Part shown: piece after piece, positions 26,069-35,055 of the stretch
Position numbering within the stretch: the first letter of the stretch is position 1
Layout of the letters: each line of letters opens with the position of its first letter
From: Claveliimonas monacensis
GTDB taxonomy: Bacteria > Bacillota > Clostridia > Lachnospirales > Lachnospiraceae
Length of the DNA: 64,000 nucleotides
Direction of reading: 5' to 3'
Assembly: GCF_014982975.1 (NCBI RefSeq)
Contig: NZ_JADCKL010000002.1
Span: 372,001-436,000, forward strand
Translations under genes and position numbers: made by a program
The notes under the pieces: generated by a model
Database searches by the model: none
The model's input: the letters and a program-made list of their open reading frames with translations, nothing else
What the model was told of the DNA's origin: nothing

Positions 26069-27232
26069 TCAGTCTGCTCCTTTTCCTGCATCTTTCCTGG
26101 GAGGTTTTGGCCCCGGAAACTGATAAAAATACGTCTTCAGCATTCCATTATATATCTTCCGGTTCTTCTGCGCCTTTCTGCCAAAATACCGCTCCGCATC
26201 CTCATAGCTGGTGATCATGTAGGCTGACCAGCTGTCCAGCCTTTTAAAGCTCTCCCCAAATGCACGGTACAGATCCGGAAGATCCCTCTTGTCCTCCAGT
26301 CTCTCCCCGTAGGGCGGGTTTGTGATGACAAAGCCGTACTTTTTCGGATGCCGCAGATCCCTCACATCCCTCTCCTGAAAATGGATCAGGTGATCCACTC
26401 CCGCCTCCCGGGCATTTCGTCTGGCTACTTTGATGACAGAGCTGTCAATGTCATATCCCTGTATATCCGTCTCAATCTCAGTCCGCACCCGGGATGCAGC
26501 CTCGTCCACCGCATCGTACCAGGCTCTCCTTGGGATCAGATTTGTCCACTCTTCCGCCGTGAAGGAACGGTTCATGCCCGGCGCGATATCTGCCGCCATC
26601 ATGGCCGCTTCAATGGGGAAAGTCCCGCTGCCGCAAAAAGGGTCCACCAGGATCCGGTCGCCCCTCCAGGGAGTCAGCATGATCAGGGCAGCCGCCAGCG
26701 TCTCCGTAATAGGCGCCTTTCCCGACACTTCCCTGTATCCTCTCTTGTGAAGCGATACCCCGGAGGTGTCGATCCCTACAGTGACCACGTCTTTCTTGAG
26801 AAAGACCCGCAGGGGGTAAGAGGCTCCATCCTCTTTAAACCAGTCCGTGCGGTAGTGCTCCTGCAGCCTCCGGACCATGGCTTTCTTCATGATGGACTGG
26901 ATATCCGAGGGGCTGAACAGCCGGCTCTTCACTGACGCCGCCTTGGCCACCCAGAATTTTCCATCAGAGGGTATGTATCTCTCCCAGGGGATCTCCCGGG
27001 TCCTTTCAAAGAGCTCATCAAAAGTCTCCGCCTTGAATTCCCCGGCCTTAAGAAGCACTCTCTCCGCAGTCCGCAGGAAAATATTTGCCCTGCTGATGCC
27101 TGCCATATCCGCATAAAAAGTCACTCTGCCGTCTTCCGTCCCGGAAATCTCATATCCCAGATCCTGTATCTCTCTTTTCAGCACTGCTTCCAGGCCGAAA
27201 TGACAGGGGGCGATCAGTTCTATTCTATCCAT
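26069..27232 (-). CDS. THUMP-domain rRNA N2-guanine methyltransferase (RlmL/YpsC family)
   Basis: A 387-residue class I RNA methyltransferase. The N-terminal ferredoxin-like and THUMP domains (residues 1-160) bind RNA. The C-terminal Rossmann domain has DPFCGSGTFPIEAAMMA and the catalytic NPPYGERL motif. It corresponds to the N-terminal half of E. coli RlmL, so m2G2445-type 23S modification is likely. Start is either 27232 (MDRIELIAPC, as in homologues) or 27244, four codons longer. Both have weak sites. Confidence 0.9.
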   Translation of the reverse strand: MDRIELIAPCHFGLEAVLKREIQDLGYEISGTEDGRVTFYADMAGISRANIFLRTAERVLLKAGEFKAETFDELFERTREIPWERYIPSDGKFWVAKAASVKSRLFSPSDIQSIMKKAMVRRLQEHYRTDWFKEDGASYPLRVFLKKDVVTVGIDTSGVSLHKRGYREVSGKAPITETLAAALIMLTPWRGDRILVDPFCGSGTFPIEAAMMAADIAPGMNRSFTAEEWTNLIPRRAWYDAVDEAASRVRTEIETDIQGYDIDSSVIKVARRNAREAGVDHLIHFQERDVRDLRHPKKYGFVITNPPYGERLEDKRDLPDLYRAFGESFKRLDSWSAYMITSYEDAERYFGRKAQKNRKIYNGMLKTYFYQFPGPKPPRKDAGKGAD

Positions 27233-27295
27233 ATCTCTCTCCATCTCTCTATCTTTAACTTACATCTTATGGTCAAAAAAGAATTTTGTCAATGC

Positions 27296-27325
27296 AAAAG
27301 CGGAGATCCCTCGCGAGATCTCCGC
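27296..27325 (-). terminator. Intrinsic terminator after the small Asn-rich gene
   Basis: GCGGAGATC (27300-27308) and GATCTCCGC (27317-27325) form a perfect nine-bp stem. TTTTG follows on the minus strand, 23 bases after the stop of the 71-residue gene. Confidence 0.75.
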
Positions 27326-27347
27326 CCTTGTCCTGTCTGACAGCCAT

Positions 27348-27563
27348 CTAGTAGTTGTCTGTTGTGTCACTGTAATTGTAGCTGTCTGTCGTCTGGTTCC
27401 TGGATGCGTTTTTGCCGGATGCATTTTTTCCAGCTGTGTTTTTTGTAGACGCATTTTTGTCGTTGGCATTTCGGGAAGCGTTTTTGCTGTACCCATTCTT
27501 TTTGGACTCATATGCGTTTTCAGAATTTCCCATGTTGTTTGAATGATTACAATTCTTTGCCAT
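27348..27563 (-). CDS. Small Asn/Lys/Ser-rich protein
   Basis: A 71-residue low-complexity protein. Most of it is made of N, K, S, A and T, with a loose KNAS repeat spaced about five to seven residues apart, and a Tyr/Asp tail (YNYSDTTDNY). It has a full AGGAGG eight bases before the ATG, a promoter with an operator-like palindrome upstream and a terminator downstream, so it is very likely real. Composition is reminiscent of gamma-type small acid-soluble spore proteins, but there is no convincing motif. The function is unknown. Confidence 0.65.
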   Translation of the reverse strand: MAKNCNHSNNMGNSENAYESKKNGYSKNASRNANDKNASTKNTAGKNASGKNASRNQTTDSYNYSDTTDNY

Positions 27564-27681
27564 ATTTCATTCCTCCTGTTCATTTGGTACACAGTTAGTG
27601 TGTCCGAAAACAGCCTTTCTATGTGTCCATTTATATATTAAGTTTTTTTTAATTTTTTTCTTGCTTTTTCCAGTGCAGTAT

Positions 27682-27717
27682 ATTATACTTATGCATGTAG
27701 AAAGAATACTTTCTACA
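27682..27717 (-). promoter_or_regulatory. Promoter with operator-like palindrome for the small Asn-rich gene
   Basis: TATAAT (27682-27687) on the minus strand. Eight bases upstream is a perfect palindrome, TGTAGAAAG-AATA-CTTTCTACA on the plus strand (27696-27717), which covers the -35 region. No good TTGACA is present. Binding there would block or replace -35 recognition. Confidence 0.65.
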
Positions 27718-27746
27718 ACCCCTTATTAATTATTTATACTCCCCTC

Positions 27747-27777
27747 AAAAGACCGATGGCTCCCCCATCGGTCTTTT
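27747..27777. terminator. Bidirectional terminator downstream of the DUF1700 gene
   Basis: AAAAGACCGATGG and CCATCGGTCTTTT, a perfect 13-bp stem with a five-base loop and T-runs on both strands. It follows the leftward DUF1700 gene by 64 bases and insulates the next promoter. Confidence 0.85.
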
Positions 27778-27840
27778 ACCTTTGTCTTTTTATTTTCTCT
27801 CTTTTCTGCGCCGTCTCCTCTTTCCCAGTTCAAGGATCTG

Positions 27841-28320
27841 TCACCGCCTCGCCCCGCCGATCAGCCGGATGATCAGCACGATCACCAGCACCGGCACGAG
27901 AATCGGCATCAGCAGGGAGAAGATCCCCCCGATCACTGCGATCACCAGCAGAAATACGCCGATAATTCCCAGAACAAGAAGCAATCTTTTCCACCAGGTT
28001 CCGAAAGCGGAAAATCCGCCTCCCTCCCCTCTGCCCTGGTAGCCGCCGCTCTTTTCCCGGCTCTTGTTTTCCTGACCTCTTCCCGAAGCCGTCTCATAGG
28101 CTGTCTGGGCTCCCAGCCCGTCCCCGGACATGCCGATGACGGAGCGGGCGATCACCCAGGGATCACCCAGCTCTGCGATCACATCGCTCTCCGGCCTTCC
28201 CTTCGCCGTCTCTTCTATAATATAGGAATTGTAATAATCCACATTTTCCTGCACAGTCCTGTGGTCCAGTTCACTCTCCAGCGCCTGCCTGAGTTTTGCC
28301 AGAAATTCCTGTCTTGTCAT
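27841..28320 (-). CDS. DUF1700/HAAS-type membrane protein
   Basis: A 159-residue protein. The first 70 residues form a helical HAAS-like domain (MTRQEFLAKLRQALE, then ENVDYYNSYIIEE and ELGDPWVIARSVIG), typical of DUF1700. A Gly/Arg-rich linker follows, then one or two strongly hydrophobic helices (about residues 110-155). Such proteins often pair with a PadR regulator and sense or alter the membrane, but no PadR gene is adjacent here. It is transcribed alone with its own terminator. Confidence 0.75.
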   Translation of the reverse strand: MTRQEFLAKLRQALESELDHRTVQENVDYYNSYIIEETAKGRPESDVIAELGDPWVIARSVIGMSGDGLGAQTAYETASGRGQENKSREKSGGYQGRGEGGGFSAFGTWWKRLLLVLGIIGVFLLVIAVIGGIFSLLMPILVPVLVIVLIIRLIGGARR

Positions 28321-28380
28321 TCACCTGTCCTCCTGCCCTTTTATTCCATGCGCGCCGCGGCTCTTCCCTGGCGCAAAATA

Positions 28381-28427
28381 CCCTGCACCTAGAATAGCAT
28401 ATCTGTCCCTCTATTCCAAGTGCAGGG
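28381..28427. terminator. Two-step hairpin after glnN, possible terminator
   Basis: CCCTGCAC (28381-28388) pairs with GTGCAGGG (28420-28427), and inside it GAATAG pairs with CTATTC. A short TATTTTG follows on the minus strand, 51 bases past the glnN stop. The loop is longer than usual, so function as a terminator is likely but not certain. Confidence 0.5.
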
Positions 28428-28477
28428 TTATGAACATTTTATTATAACTTTATTAAGTATGAAGCGCCCTTTTCTTT

Positions 28478-30589
28478 CTATACCTCAAACATGAGATCGC
28501 CGTAGGATGGCATAGGCCACGCTTCTTTGTCCACGATCATTTCCAGCTCATCTACCGGCGCACGGAGCGCTTCCATAGCCGGGAACACCGTATCGTGGTA
28601 GAATCTGGCCTGGATCTCGCCCTCTTCCATGGACGCCGCCGACTCAGTCTCCTTCACCAGAACATCCAGCGCTTTCTTGGTCTGCACAAGAAGGTCTGAG
28701 ATCTCTCCCAGAAGCTGCGTCTGTACAACCGGCTCCGCTCCCGCCTCTCTCACAGAGTTCACAGTATCTGCCAGTGTCTTTGTGTACTTGATGATGGCCG
28801 GGATGATCTGCTTGCTGGCCATATCGATCATAGTCCTTGCTTCTATATTAATAGCCTTTGCGTAATTCTCATACTTGATCTCCGCACGGGACTCAAGCTC
28901 TGCTCTTGTGAATACGTGGTATCTTTCAAACAGAGTGATAGTATCCTCCGTCACCAGGGCTGGGATAGCCTCCACCATAGAACGGATATTGGGAAGCCCT
29001 CTTCTTTCCGCCTCCGCAATCCACTCATCCGAGTAGCCGTTTCCGTTGAAGACGATGCGGTAGTGCTCTGTGGCATACTGTTTGATCAGATCATGGACTG
29101 CCTTCTCAAAGTCATCCGCCTTTTCCAGGATATCGCAGGCTTTGGCAAATGCATCCGCCACGATAGTGTTGAGCACGATGTTGGAGCCTGCCACAGAGTC
29201 TCTGGAGCCCACCATACGGAACTCAAACTTGTTGCCTGTAAACGCAAACGGAGAGGTCCTGTTTCTGTCGGACGTATCTTTGGCAAGATCCGGAAGGGTC
29301 CGCACACCGGTCTGCAGTTTCCCGGTATTCAGGCTGTGGGTAGCCTCCCCTGTCATGATCAGCTGCTCCAGCACATCCTCCAGCTGCTCTCCTAAAAAGA
29401 CAGAGATAATGGCCGGAGGTGCCTCGTTGGCTCCCAGTCTGTGATCATTGCCCGGGTCTGCCGCTGACTCCCGCAGAAGAGCCGCATGCTCGTCCACCGC
29501 TTTCAGGATACAGGTGAGAACAAGCAGGAACTGGATATTCTCGTGGGGTGTCTTGCCCGGATCCAGCAGGTTCTTGCCCTCGTCCGTTGTGAGGGACCAG
29601 TTATTGTGCTTGCCGGAGCCGTTGACGCCGGCAAATGGCTTCTCGTGGAGAAGGCATTTCATACCGTGCTCGGAGGCAACCCGCTTCAGGGTCTGCATAA
29701 CAATCTGGTTGTGATCCACCGCCACATTGGCCTTGGCGTAGATGGGGGCCAGCTCATGCTGGGCCGGCGCCACCTCATTGTGCTGTGTCTTGGCTGTCAC
29801 GCCCATCTTCCAGAGTTCTTCATTGACATCCTTCATAAAAGACGCGATCCGCTGTCGTATGGTGCCGAAATAATGGTCGTCCAGCTCCTGTCCCTTGGGC
29901 GGCATAGCTCCAAAGAGCGTGCGCCCGGTGTAGATCAGGTCCTTTCTCTCGTGGAACTTCCTGGCATCTACCAGGAAGTATTCCTGCTCCGCGCCCACAG
30001 AGGGTGTTACCTTCTTAGCTGTCGTGTTGCCGAACAGACGGGTCAGACGCAGAGACTGTTCATTGATAGCCTCCATAGAGCGGAGGAGCGGAGTCTTCTG
30101 GTCCAAAGCCTCCCCCGTGTAGGAACAGAAGGCCGTGGGGATACACAGAGTCGCTCCCGCCGCGTCCTTCCTCACAAAAGCCGGGGACGTGCAGTCCCAG
30201 GCCGTGTAGCCTCTCGCCTCAAAGGTAGCCCGCAGACCGCCTGACGGGAAGGAAGATGCATCCGGCTCTCCCTTGATCAGCTCCTTGCCCGAAAAACTCA
30301 TCAGCACCTTGCCGCTCTCCATGGGAGCGGAGATAAAGGAATCATGTTTCTCCGCCGTGGTTCCCGTCAGCGGCTGGAACCAGTGGGTGTAATGGGTTGC
30401 TCCCTTCTCAATGGCCCACTCTTTCATCTCATGGGCAATGACGTCCGCAGTGGCAAGGTCAAGTTCCTTGCCGTCCTCGATCATCTTTTTCAGATCTTTA
30501 TAGACTTTCTTTGGCAGTCGCTCCTGCATGGTAGCGTCATCAAAGACATTTTCTCCAAATATCTCTGCAATGTTGATTAATTCGCTCAT
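28478..30589 (-). CDS. glnN: Type III glutamine synthetase GlnN
   Basis: A 703-residue GSIII enzyme that makes glutamine from glutamate and ammonia. Family markers include [22 protein letters not shown]-like [11 protein letters not shown] with metal-binding glutamates, [25 protein letters not shown] and [11 protein letters not shown] chose the ATG at 30589 ([13 protein letters not shown]), with GGAGG upstream. An in-frame start at 30634 lies in the leader hairpin. It is transcribed alone. A 14-bp inverted repeat lies directly upstream. Confidence 0.93.
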   Translation of the reverse strand: MSELINIAEIFGENVFDDATMQERLPKKVYKDLKKMIEDGKELDLATADVIAHEMKEWAIEKGATHYTHWFQPLTGTTAEKHDSFISAPMESGKVLMSFSGKELIKGEPDASSFPSGGLRATFEARGYTAWDCTSPAFVRKDAAGATLCIPTAFCSYTGEALDQKTPLLRSMEAINEQSLRLTRLFGNTTAKKVTPSVGAEQEYFLVDARKFHERKDLIYTGRTLFGAMPPKGQELDDHYFGTIRQRIASFMKDVNEELWKMGVTAKTQHNEVAPAQHELAPIYAKANVAVDHNQIVMQTLKRVASEHGMKCLLHEKPFAGVNGSGKHNNWSLTTDEGKNLLDPGKTPHENIQFLLVLTCILKAVDEHAALLRESAADPGNDHRLGANEAPPAIISVFLGEQLEDVLEQLIMTGEATHSLNTGKLQTGVRTLPDLAKDTSDRNRTSPFAFTGNKFEFRMVGSRDSVAGSNIVLNTIVADAFAKACDILEKADDFEKAVHDLIKQYATEHYRIVFNGNGYSDEWIAEAERRGLPNIRSMVEAIPALVTEDTITLFERYHVFTRAELESRAEIKYENYAKAINIEARTMIDMASKQIIPAIIKYTKTLADTVNSVREAGAEPVVQTQLLGEISDLLVQTKKALDVLVKETESAASMEEGEIQARFYHDTVFPAMEALRAPVDELEMIVDKEAWPMPSYGDLMFEV

Positions 30590-30621
30590 ATGGCCTCCAA
30601 ATTCCTTTCCTTCATTCCTTC

Positions 30622-30670
30622 TGGCCATAGTCATGCAGGAAACCGCCTGTTTCGCACATGACTATGACCA
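30622..30670 (-). promoter_or_regulatory. Leader hairpin upstream of glnN
   Basis: TGGCCATAGTCATG and CATGACTATGACCA form a 14-bp inverted repeat with one G-U pair. The 21-base loop holds a second small stem (CAGG/CCTG). No T-run follows. It is immediately downstream of the fba terminator and 33 bases before the glnN start, so it is either an operator or a structured 5' leader. Confidence 0.55.
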
Positions 30671-30671
30671 G

Positions 30672-30710
30672 AAAAAGGTACTCCGGCCCTCATCGGACCG
30701 GAACACCTTT
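30672..30710 (-). terminator. Intrinsic terminator of the aldolase gene
   Basis: Minus strand: AAAGGTGTTCCGG pairs with CCGGAGTACCTTT (two mismatches) and is followed by a T-run. It lies 29 bases after the fba stop. Confidence 0.75.
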
Positions 30711-30738
30711 ACACCTGTCAATATATACTGTCTTCTCC

Positions 30739-31602
30739 CTAGGCTTTTCCAACGGAACCGAATAATTCCATCTTCTCTTTTACAGTCTGCATGATTGCAT
30801 CTGCGCCTGGTTTCAGAAGTTTACGCGGATCAAATCCTTTGCCCTCCAGGTCTTTTCCGGCCTCGATGTACTTGCGTGTAGCGTCCGCAAAGGACAGCTG
30901 GCACTCTGTATTTACATTGATCTTTGCAACGCCAAGGTCGATGGCTTTCTTGATCATATCTTCCGGGATACCTGTGCCGCCGTGAAGAACGAGGGGCATC
31001 TTGCCTGTCAGCTTCTGGATGGCATCCAGAGTCTCAAAGCTGAGGCCCTGCCAGTTTGCAGGATATTTTCCGTGGATGTTTCCGATGCCGGCTGCCAGCA
31101 TGGTAACGCCCAGATCAGCGATCATCTTGCACTCCTGGGGATCTGCGCACTCGCCCATACCTACAACGCCGTCTTCCTCGCCGCCGATGGATCCTACCTC
31201 TGCCTCGAGAGATAAGCCTTTCTCTGCACATACGGCAACAAGCTCTTTTGTCTTAGCTACGTTCTCCTCGATAGGATAATGGGAACCGTCGAACATGATG
31301 GATGAAAATCCAGCCTCGATACATTTGTAGCATCCTTCGTATGTGCCGTGATCCAGGTGAAGTGCAACCGGAACTGTAATGTTCAGTTCTTCGATCATGG
31401 CTTTCACCATGGCTGCAACTGTCTTGAAACCTGTCATGTATTTTCCTGCTCCCTCGGACACACCCAGGATTACAGGTGATTTCAGCTCCTCTGCTGTGAG
31501 AAGAATGGATTTTGTCCACTCCAGATTGTTGATGTTGAACTGGCCTACTGCATAGTGGCCCTCTACTGCTTTTTCAAGCATCTCTTTTGCTGATACTAAC
31601 AT
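30739..31602 (-). CDS. fba: Class II fructose-1,6-bisphosphate aldolase
   Basis: A 287-residue zinc aldolase of glycolysis. Zn ligands are in ALHLDHG and VLHGGTGIP. GQFNINN near residue 20 and INVNTECQLSF at the end are class II signatures. I chose the ATG at 31602 (MLVSAKEMLEK), with GGAGGAG six bases upstream. The ATG at 31617 lies before that site. It has its own consensus promoter and terminator. A tagatose-bisphosphate role is possible for the family but less likely for a single housekeeping-type gene. Confidence 0.92.
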   Translation of the reverse strand: MLVSAKEMLEKAVEGHYAVGQFNINNLEWTKSILLTAEELKSPVILGVSEGAGKYMTGFKTVAAMVKAMIEELNITVPVALHLDHGTYEGCYKCIEAGFSSIMFDGSHYPIEENVAKTKELVAVCAEKGLSLEAEVGSIGGEEDGVVGMGECADPQECKMIADLGVTMLAAGIGNIHGKYPANWQGLSFETLDAIQKLTGKMPLVLHGGTGIPEDMIKKAIDLGVAKINVNTECQLSFADATRKYIEAGKDLEGKGFDPRKLLKPGADAIMQTVKEKMELFGSVGKA

Positions 31603-31677
31603 GATTGTCTCCTCCACTTCCTTAAATTATGCTGCGCAGCGTCATGTACCGCGCACAGCACAGACTTCACTTTTTTT

Positions 31678-31706
31678 ATTATAGCTCAATCCCATAAAAA
31701 TGACAA
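31678..31706 (-). promoter_or_regulatory. Promoter of the aldolase gene
   Basis: Minus strand: TTGTCA (31701-31706), 17-bp spacer, perfect TATAAT (31678-31683). The predicted transcript has a leader of roughly 70 bases. Confidence 0.8.
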
Positions 31707-31758
31707 TCTTTTTTATCTGCACACTCCTGTCCGTGCCGCCGTTCATCCATATATGCAG

Positions 31759-31788
31759 AGATCCCGGGCTTTAACAGTCCCGGGATCT
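31759..31788. terminator. Terminator of the pxp-acc-symporter operon
   Basis: AGATCCCGGG and CCCGGGATCT, a perfect ten-bp stem with a ten-base loop. It lies 37 bases past the symporter stop, with modest T-richness on both sides. Confidence 0.7.
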
Positions 31789-31824
31789 TTATGCCGTCTG
31801 GTTACAGGATGTATGTATATCTGA

Positions 31825-33177
31825 TTAGCTGTTGTATACGTCCAGATCGATCTCCTTCTCTTTTGCGTTTACGATGACGTTTGTAGCAGCGTCGCCGATA
31901 ACATTCAGAGGCAGGAGCGCCATCTCAACAGGACGGTTGATAGCTACGACCAGTGCGTAAGCGATCATGCACAGATCGGAGGTCCAGCCCATACCGGAGA
32001 GGATGGTCACGATCAGGGTTGTTCCTGCGATCGGGATAGCCGGGCAGCCCATGGCCGCGCAGATGGAGAGGAATGCCACAACAACCAGGTTGGCCGGTGT
32101 CACGTCGATGCCTGCGCTTGTAGCGATAAAGGTCACCGCAAACATATGCATGACTGTAGTACCGTTCATGTTGATGGTCATACCTGTGGGGAGCACAAAG
32201 CTTGTGATCTCCTGGCTGCAGCCCAGCTCGTCCAGGTTTGTCCTTGTGTTCAGAGGCAGAGTTGCTGCGGAGGAGTTTGTGGAAAATCCGAACACACCAA
32301 CCTTGGCGATCTTCTTTAAGAACTTGAACGGATTCAGCCTTGTGGTGAGCCAGATACCGATGGGGTACAGGGTTACCACGAGCACGAACAGGGTAAGCAT
32401 AGCTCCCACAATGTAGGCTGCCGCCGGCGCCAGATACTCAGCGCCGTAGATGGCGAAGGTGCGGGATACCAGACAGAAGATAGCTACAGGACCTACCTTG
32501 TTGATGAGGAAGGTCAGGTAGAAGTTGATGACCTCGCTTCCCGCCTCAAGCACATGCTTCAGGGGATCTGTCTTCTCGCCAAGCACGTTCATGCAAAGTC
32601 CGATGACGATGGCTACCACAACGACTGCCAGGATGCTGTTGTTGCTGCTCATGGACTCGATGATGTTGGAGGGAACAGCTGTCACGATGGTCGCCAGCGG
32701 GTTGAACTGGTCGATGGTGGCCGCCTCTGTGACCGCCTCGGCTGGCAGCTCTACATTGAAGAGGCCCGCCGTCTTCATGGCGTAGGCCACAAGACCTCCG
32801 AAGAAAGCGCCCACAACGTAGAAGCAGACGAAGCCGAGCACTGTGCGTCCCGCAATCCTTCCCAGCTTGGTAGAGCTGGAGATGCTGCACATGGCAAGGC
32901 TCAGGGAGCACAGCACCAGAGGTACGATAGCTGCCTGCAGGCCCCTCATAAAGAGCTGTCCGATGATGTAGAAAAGGCCCAGCGCCGCGGTTCCGTCAGC
33001 TGCTGTGATATCCTGGAAGAGGATCTTATTGATGATGTCCCACGTACCTTCATTTCCGGATTCCAGCATGGAGCTGCGGATAAACATAAAGATAAGTCCG
33101 ACTGCAAGTCCGCCTATCAGAGCGATGATCATCTTCTTGACAACGGACATTTTTTCCTTTTTCTGTGTATTGCTCAT
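31825..33177 (-). CDS. DAACS-family dicarboxylate/amino acid:cation symporter
   Basis: A 450-residue protein with about eight helices and two re-entrant hairpins. Conserved signatures are STNSSAATLPLNTRTN (HP1 serine-rich loop), GMTINMNGTTVMHM (the NMDGT-like cation site in TM7) and GIPIAGTTLI-like PAIPIAGTTL (HP2). Members import glutamate, aspartate, serine/threonine or C4-dicarboxylates with Na+ or H+. As last gene of the LysR-linked operon it probably imports or exchanges the operon's acidic substrate or product. Confidence 0.92.
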   Translation of the reverse strand: MSNTQKKEKMSVVKKMIIALIGGLAVGLIFMFIRSSMLESGNEGTWDIINKILFQDITAADGTAALGLFYIIGQLFMRGLQAAIVPLVLCSLSLAMCSISSSTKLGRIAGRTVLGFVCFYVVGAFFGGLVAYAMKTAGLFNVELPAEAVTEAATIDQFNPLATIVTAVPSNIIESMSSNNSILAVVVVAIVIGLCMNVLGEKTDPLKHVLEAGSEVINFYLTFLINKVGPVAIFCLVSRTFAIYGAEYLAPAAAYIVGAMLTLFVLVVTLYPIGIWLTTRLNPFKFLKKIAKVGVFGFSTNSSAATLPLNTRTNLDELGCSQEITSFVLPTGMTINMNGTTVMHMFAVTFIATSAGIDVTPANLVVVAFLSICAAMGCPAIPIAGTTLIVTILSGMGWTSDLCMIAYALVVAINRPVEMALLPLNVIGDAATNVIVNAKEKEIDLDVYNS

Positions 33178-33206
33178 TTGTTCTTCACTCCTTTACTTTG
33201 CATCTT

Positions 33207-33962
33207 CTACAGATGTTTGATCTCAATCCCCTCTTGTGTAAATCTTTCACGGATCTTCTGAACGAAGGCAAGCGCCTTGGGCCCGTCGCCGTGTACACAG
33301 AGTGTGTCGCCCTTGATGTCCAGTTCTTTTCCGTTGATGGATGTTACCTTGCCTTCTTTGATCATGCGTACGCATCTCTCAATGGCAATGTTCTCGTCTG
33401 TGATCATGGAACCCTCCATCTTTCTCGGAACGAGAGAAAGATCATCCATGTATGCACGGTCTGCGAAGATCTCGGAAGCCGTGCGAAGGCCTCTGCTCTC
33501 AGCGATCTGTCCTAAGACAGCGCCTGCGCAGTAGTAGACGATGAGGTCCTTGTCCACCTCGCAGATGGCGTCCACAATCGCTGTGGAAACTTCCTCATCA
33601 TACTGGCACTGGTTGCCCATAGAGCCGTGGGGAGCCACATGCTGCAGTTTCATACCGTAGCTCTGTGTGAAAGCGGAGAGTGCTCCGATCTGATATTTCA
33701 CATAGTTCTTGATCTCTGCAGGAGCCAGAACCATTTTGCGGCGTCCGAAGCCCATCAGATCCGGATATCCCGGGTGCGCGCCTACCATGACGCCCCTCTC
33801 CTTTGCCATGCGGACTGTCTTGTCCATTACCATGGGATCTCCCGCATGCCATCCGCAGGCTACGTTTGCCGTTGTCACATACTTGATGATCTCCTCATCG
33901 CCGCCCAGCTTATAGGCGCCGAAGCTTTCACCCATGTCACTGTTCAAATCCACCTGATACAT
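33207..33962 (-). CDS. pxpA: PxpA, LamB/YcsF-family 5-oxoprolinase subunit
   Basis: A 251-residue LamB/YcsF protein. VDLNSDMGESFGAYKLGGDEE at the N-terminus, ANVACGWHAGDP and VGAHPGYPDL are the metal-site motifs of the family. In PxpABC it takes part in ATP-dependent opening of 5-oxoproline to glutamate. I chose the ATG at 33962, since the longer form adds a basic tail with no homology. It is separated from pxpB and pxpC by accB, accC and a dehydrogenase gene, which is not the usual order. Confidence 0.9.
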   Translation of the reverse strand: MYQVDLNSDMGESFGAYKLGGDEEIIKYVTTANVACGWHAGDPMVMDKTVRMAKERGVMVGAHPGYPDLMGFGRRKMVLAPAEIKNYVKYQIGALSAFTQSYGMKLQHVAPHGSMGNQCQYDEEVSTAIVDAICEVDKDLIVYYCAGAVLGQIAESRGLRTASEIFADRAYMDDLSLVPRKMEGSMITDENIAIERCVRMIKEGKVTSINGKELDIKGDTLCVHGDGPKALAFVQKIRERFTQEGIEIKHL

Positions 33963-34020
33963 AGTCTTTTCCACCCTTTCTTTTTGTTTTTGCTGTGTTT
34001 TGCATCCCTCTTTAAAATAT

Positions 34021-34980
34021 TTATGCATTTACGACATTCTGCGGTTTGCCGTCCACGTAGCATTTCAGGTTATCAACCGCGATGTCCATCAGCCTCTGCC
34101 TTGACTCCTTCGGCGCCCATGCGATATGGGGTGTGAGGATCACGTTCTTTGCTCCAAGGAGCGGGTTATCCATCTGGATGGGCTCTGTGGATACAACGTC
34201 CAGGGCAGCTCCTGCCACCTTGCCGCTGTCAAGAGCGTCTCTGAGATCCTGCTCTACAATAAGGGGGCCTCTTGAGTCGTTTATGATCATGACGCCGTCT
34301 TTCATTTTGGCGATGGTGTCTTTATTGATGATGCCTTCTGTATCCGGGAACAGCGGGCAGTGCAGGGAGATTACGTCGGACTGCGCCAGCAGCGTGTCCA
34401 GATCCACATATTTGCATGTGTCGCTCTCCAGCTCCGGACGCTTGAACGCGTCGTATGCCAGGACTTTCATTCCGAGTGCCTGGGCGATCTTGCCTGTATC
34501 CTGTCCGATCCGGCCAAAGCCGATGATACCCATGTTCTTGCCAGCCAGCTCAACAAGAGGATATTTCCAGAAGCACCAGTCCGGATTGCTTGTCCACTCG
34601 CCTGCTTTTACAGCGTCAGAGTGCTCGCCGATATGGTGGCACAGCTCCAGCAGAAGAGCGATGGCGAACTGAGAAACAGCGGCTGTTCCGTATGTAGGAA
34701 TGTTGGATACCGGGATCCCTTTCTCCTTTGCGGCAGCTACATCCACGATGTTGTAGCCTGTTGCCAGAACGCCAATGAACTTCATGCCGGGGCAGGCGTC
34801 CATTGTCTCTTTTGTGATAGGAGTCTTGTTTGTGTAGACTACCTCTGCATCCCCGATGCGCTCCACTACATCTTCAGCCTTTGTGCGGTCATACACCGTC
34901 ACCTCGCCAAAAGCTTCCATTCCCTCCCAGGAAATATCTCCAGGGTTCAGTGTGTAACCGTCTAATACTACGATCTTCAT
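34021..34980 (-). CDS. D-2-hydroxyacid dehydrogenase (glycerate dehydrogenase-like)
   Basis: A 319-residue NAD-dependent enzyme. The nucleotide-binding motif is GIIGFGRIGQDTGKIA. Substrate and catalytic residues sit in the NDSRGPLI loop and the C-terminal HIAWAPKESRQR (active-site His). It reduces a 2-keto acid to a D-2-hydroxy acid, or the reverse. It lies between accC and pxpA in the operon, so the pathway probably produces or uses a keto acid. It could alternatively be a hydroxypyruvate/glyoxylate reductase. Confidence 0.88.
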   Translation of the reverse strand: MKIVVLDGYTLNPGDISWEGMEAFGEVTVYDRTKAEDVVERIGDAEVVYTNKTPITKETMDACPGMKFIGVLATGYNIVDVAAAKEKGIPVSNIPTYGTAAVSQFAIALLLELCHHIGEHSDAVKAGEWTSNPDWCFWKYPLVELAGKNMGIIGFGRIGQDTGKIAQALGMKVLAYDAFKRPELESDTCKYVDLDTLLAQSDVISLHCPLFPDTEGIINKDTIAKMKDGVMIINDSRGPLIVEQDLRDALDSGKVAGAALDVVSTEPIQMDNPLLGAKNVILTPHIAWAPKESRQRLMDIAVDNLKCYVDGKPQNVVNA

Positions 34981-35055
34981 ATTCGCTTCTTCCTTTCTTG
35001 TGTTGATACTGCGCCGGCCCGGCGGCCGGCATCTTGTTGATAGTGATTTTATATC

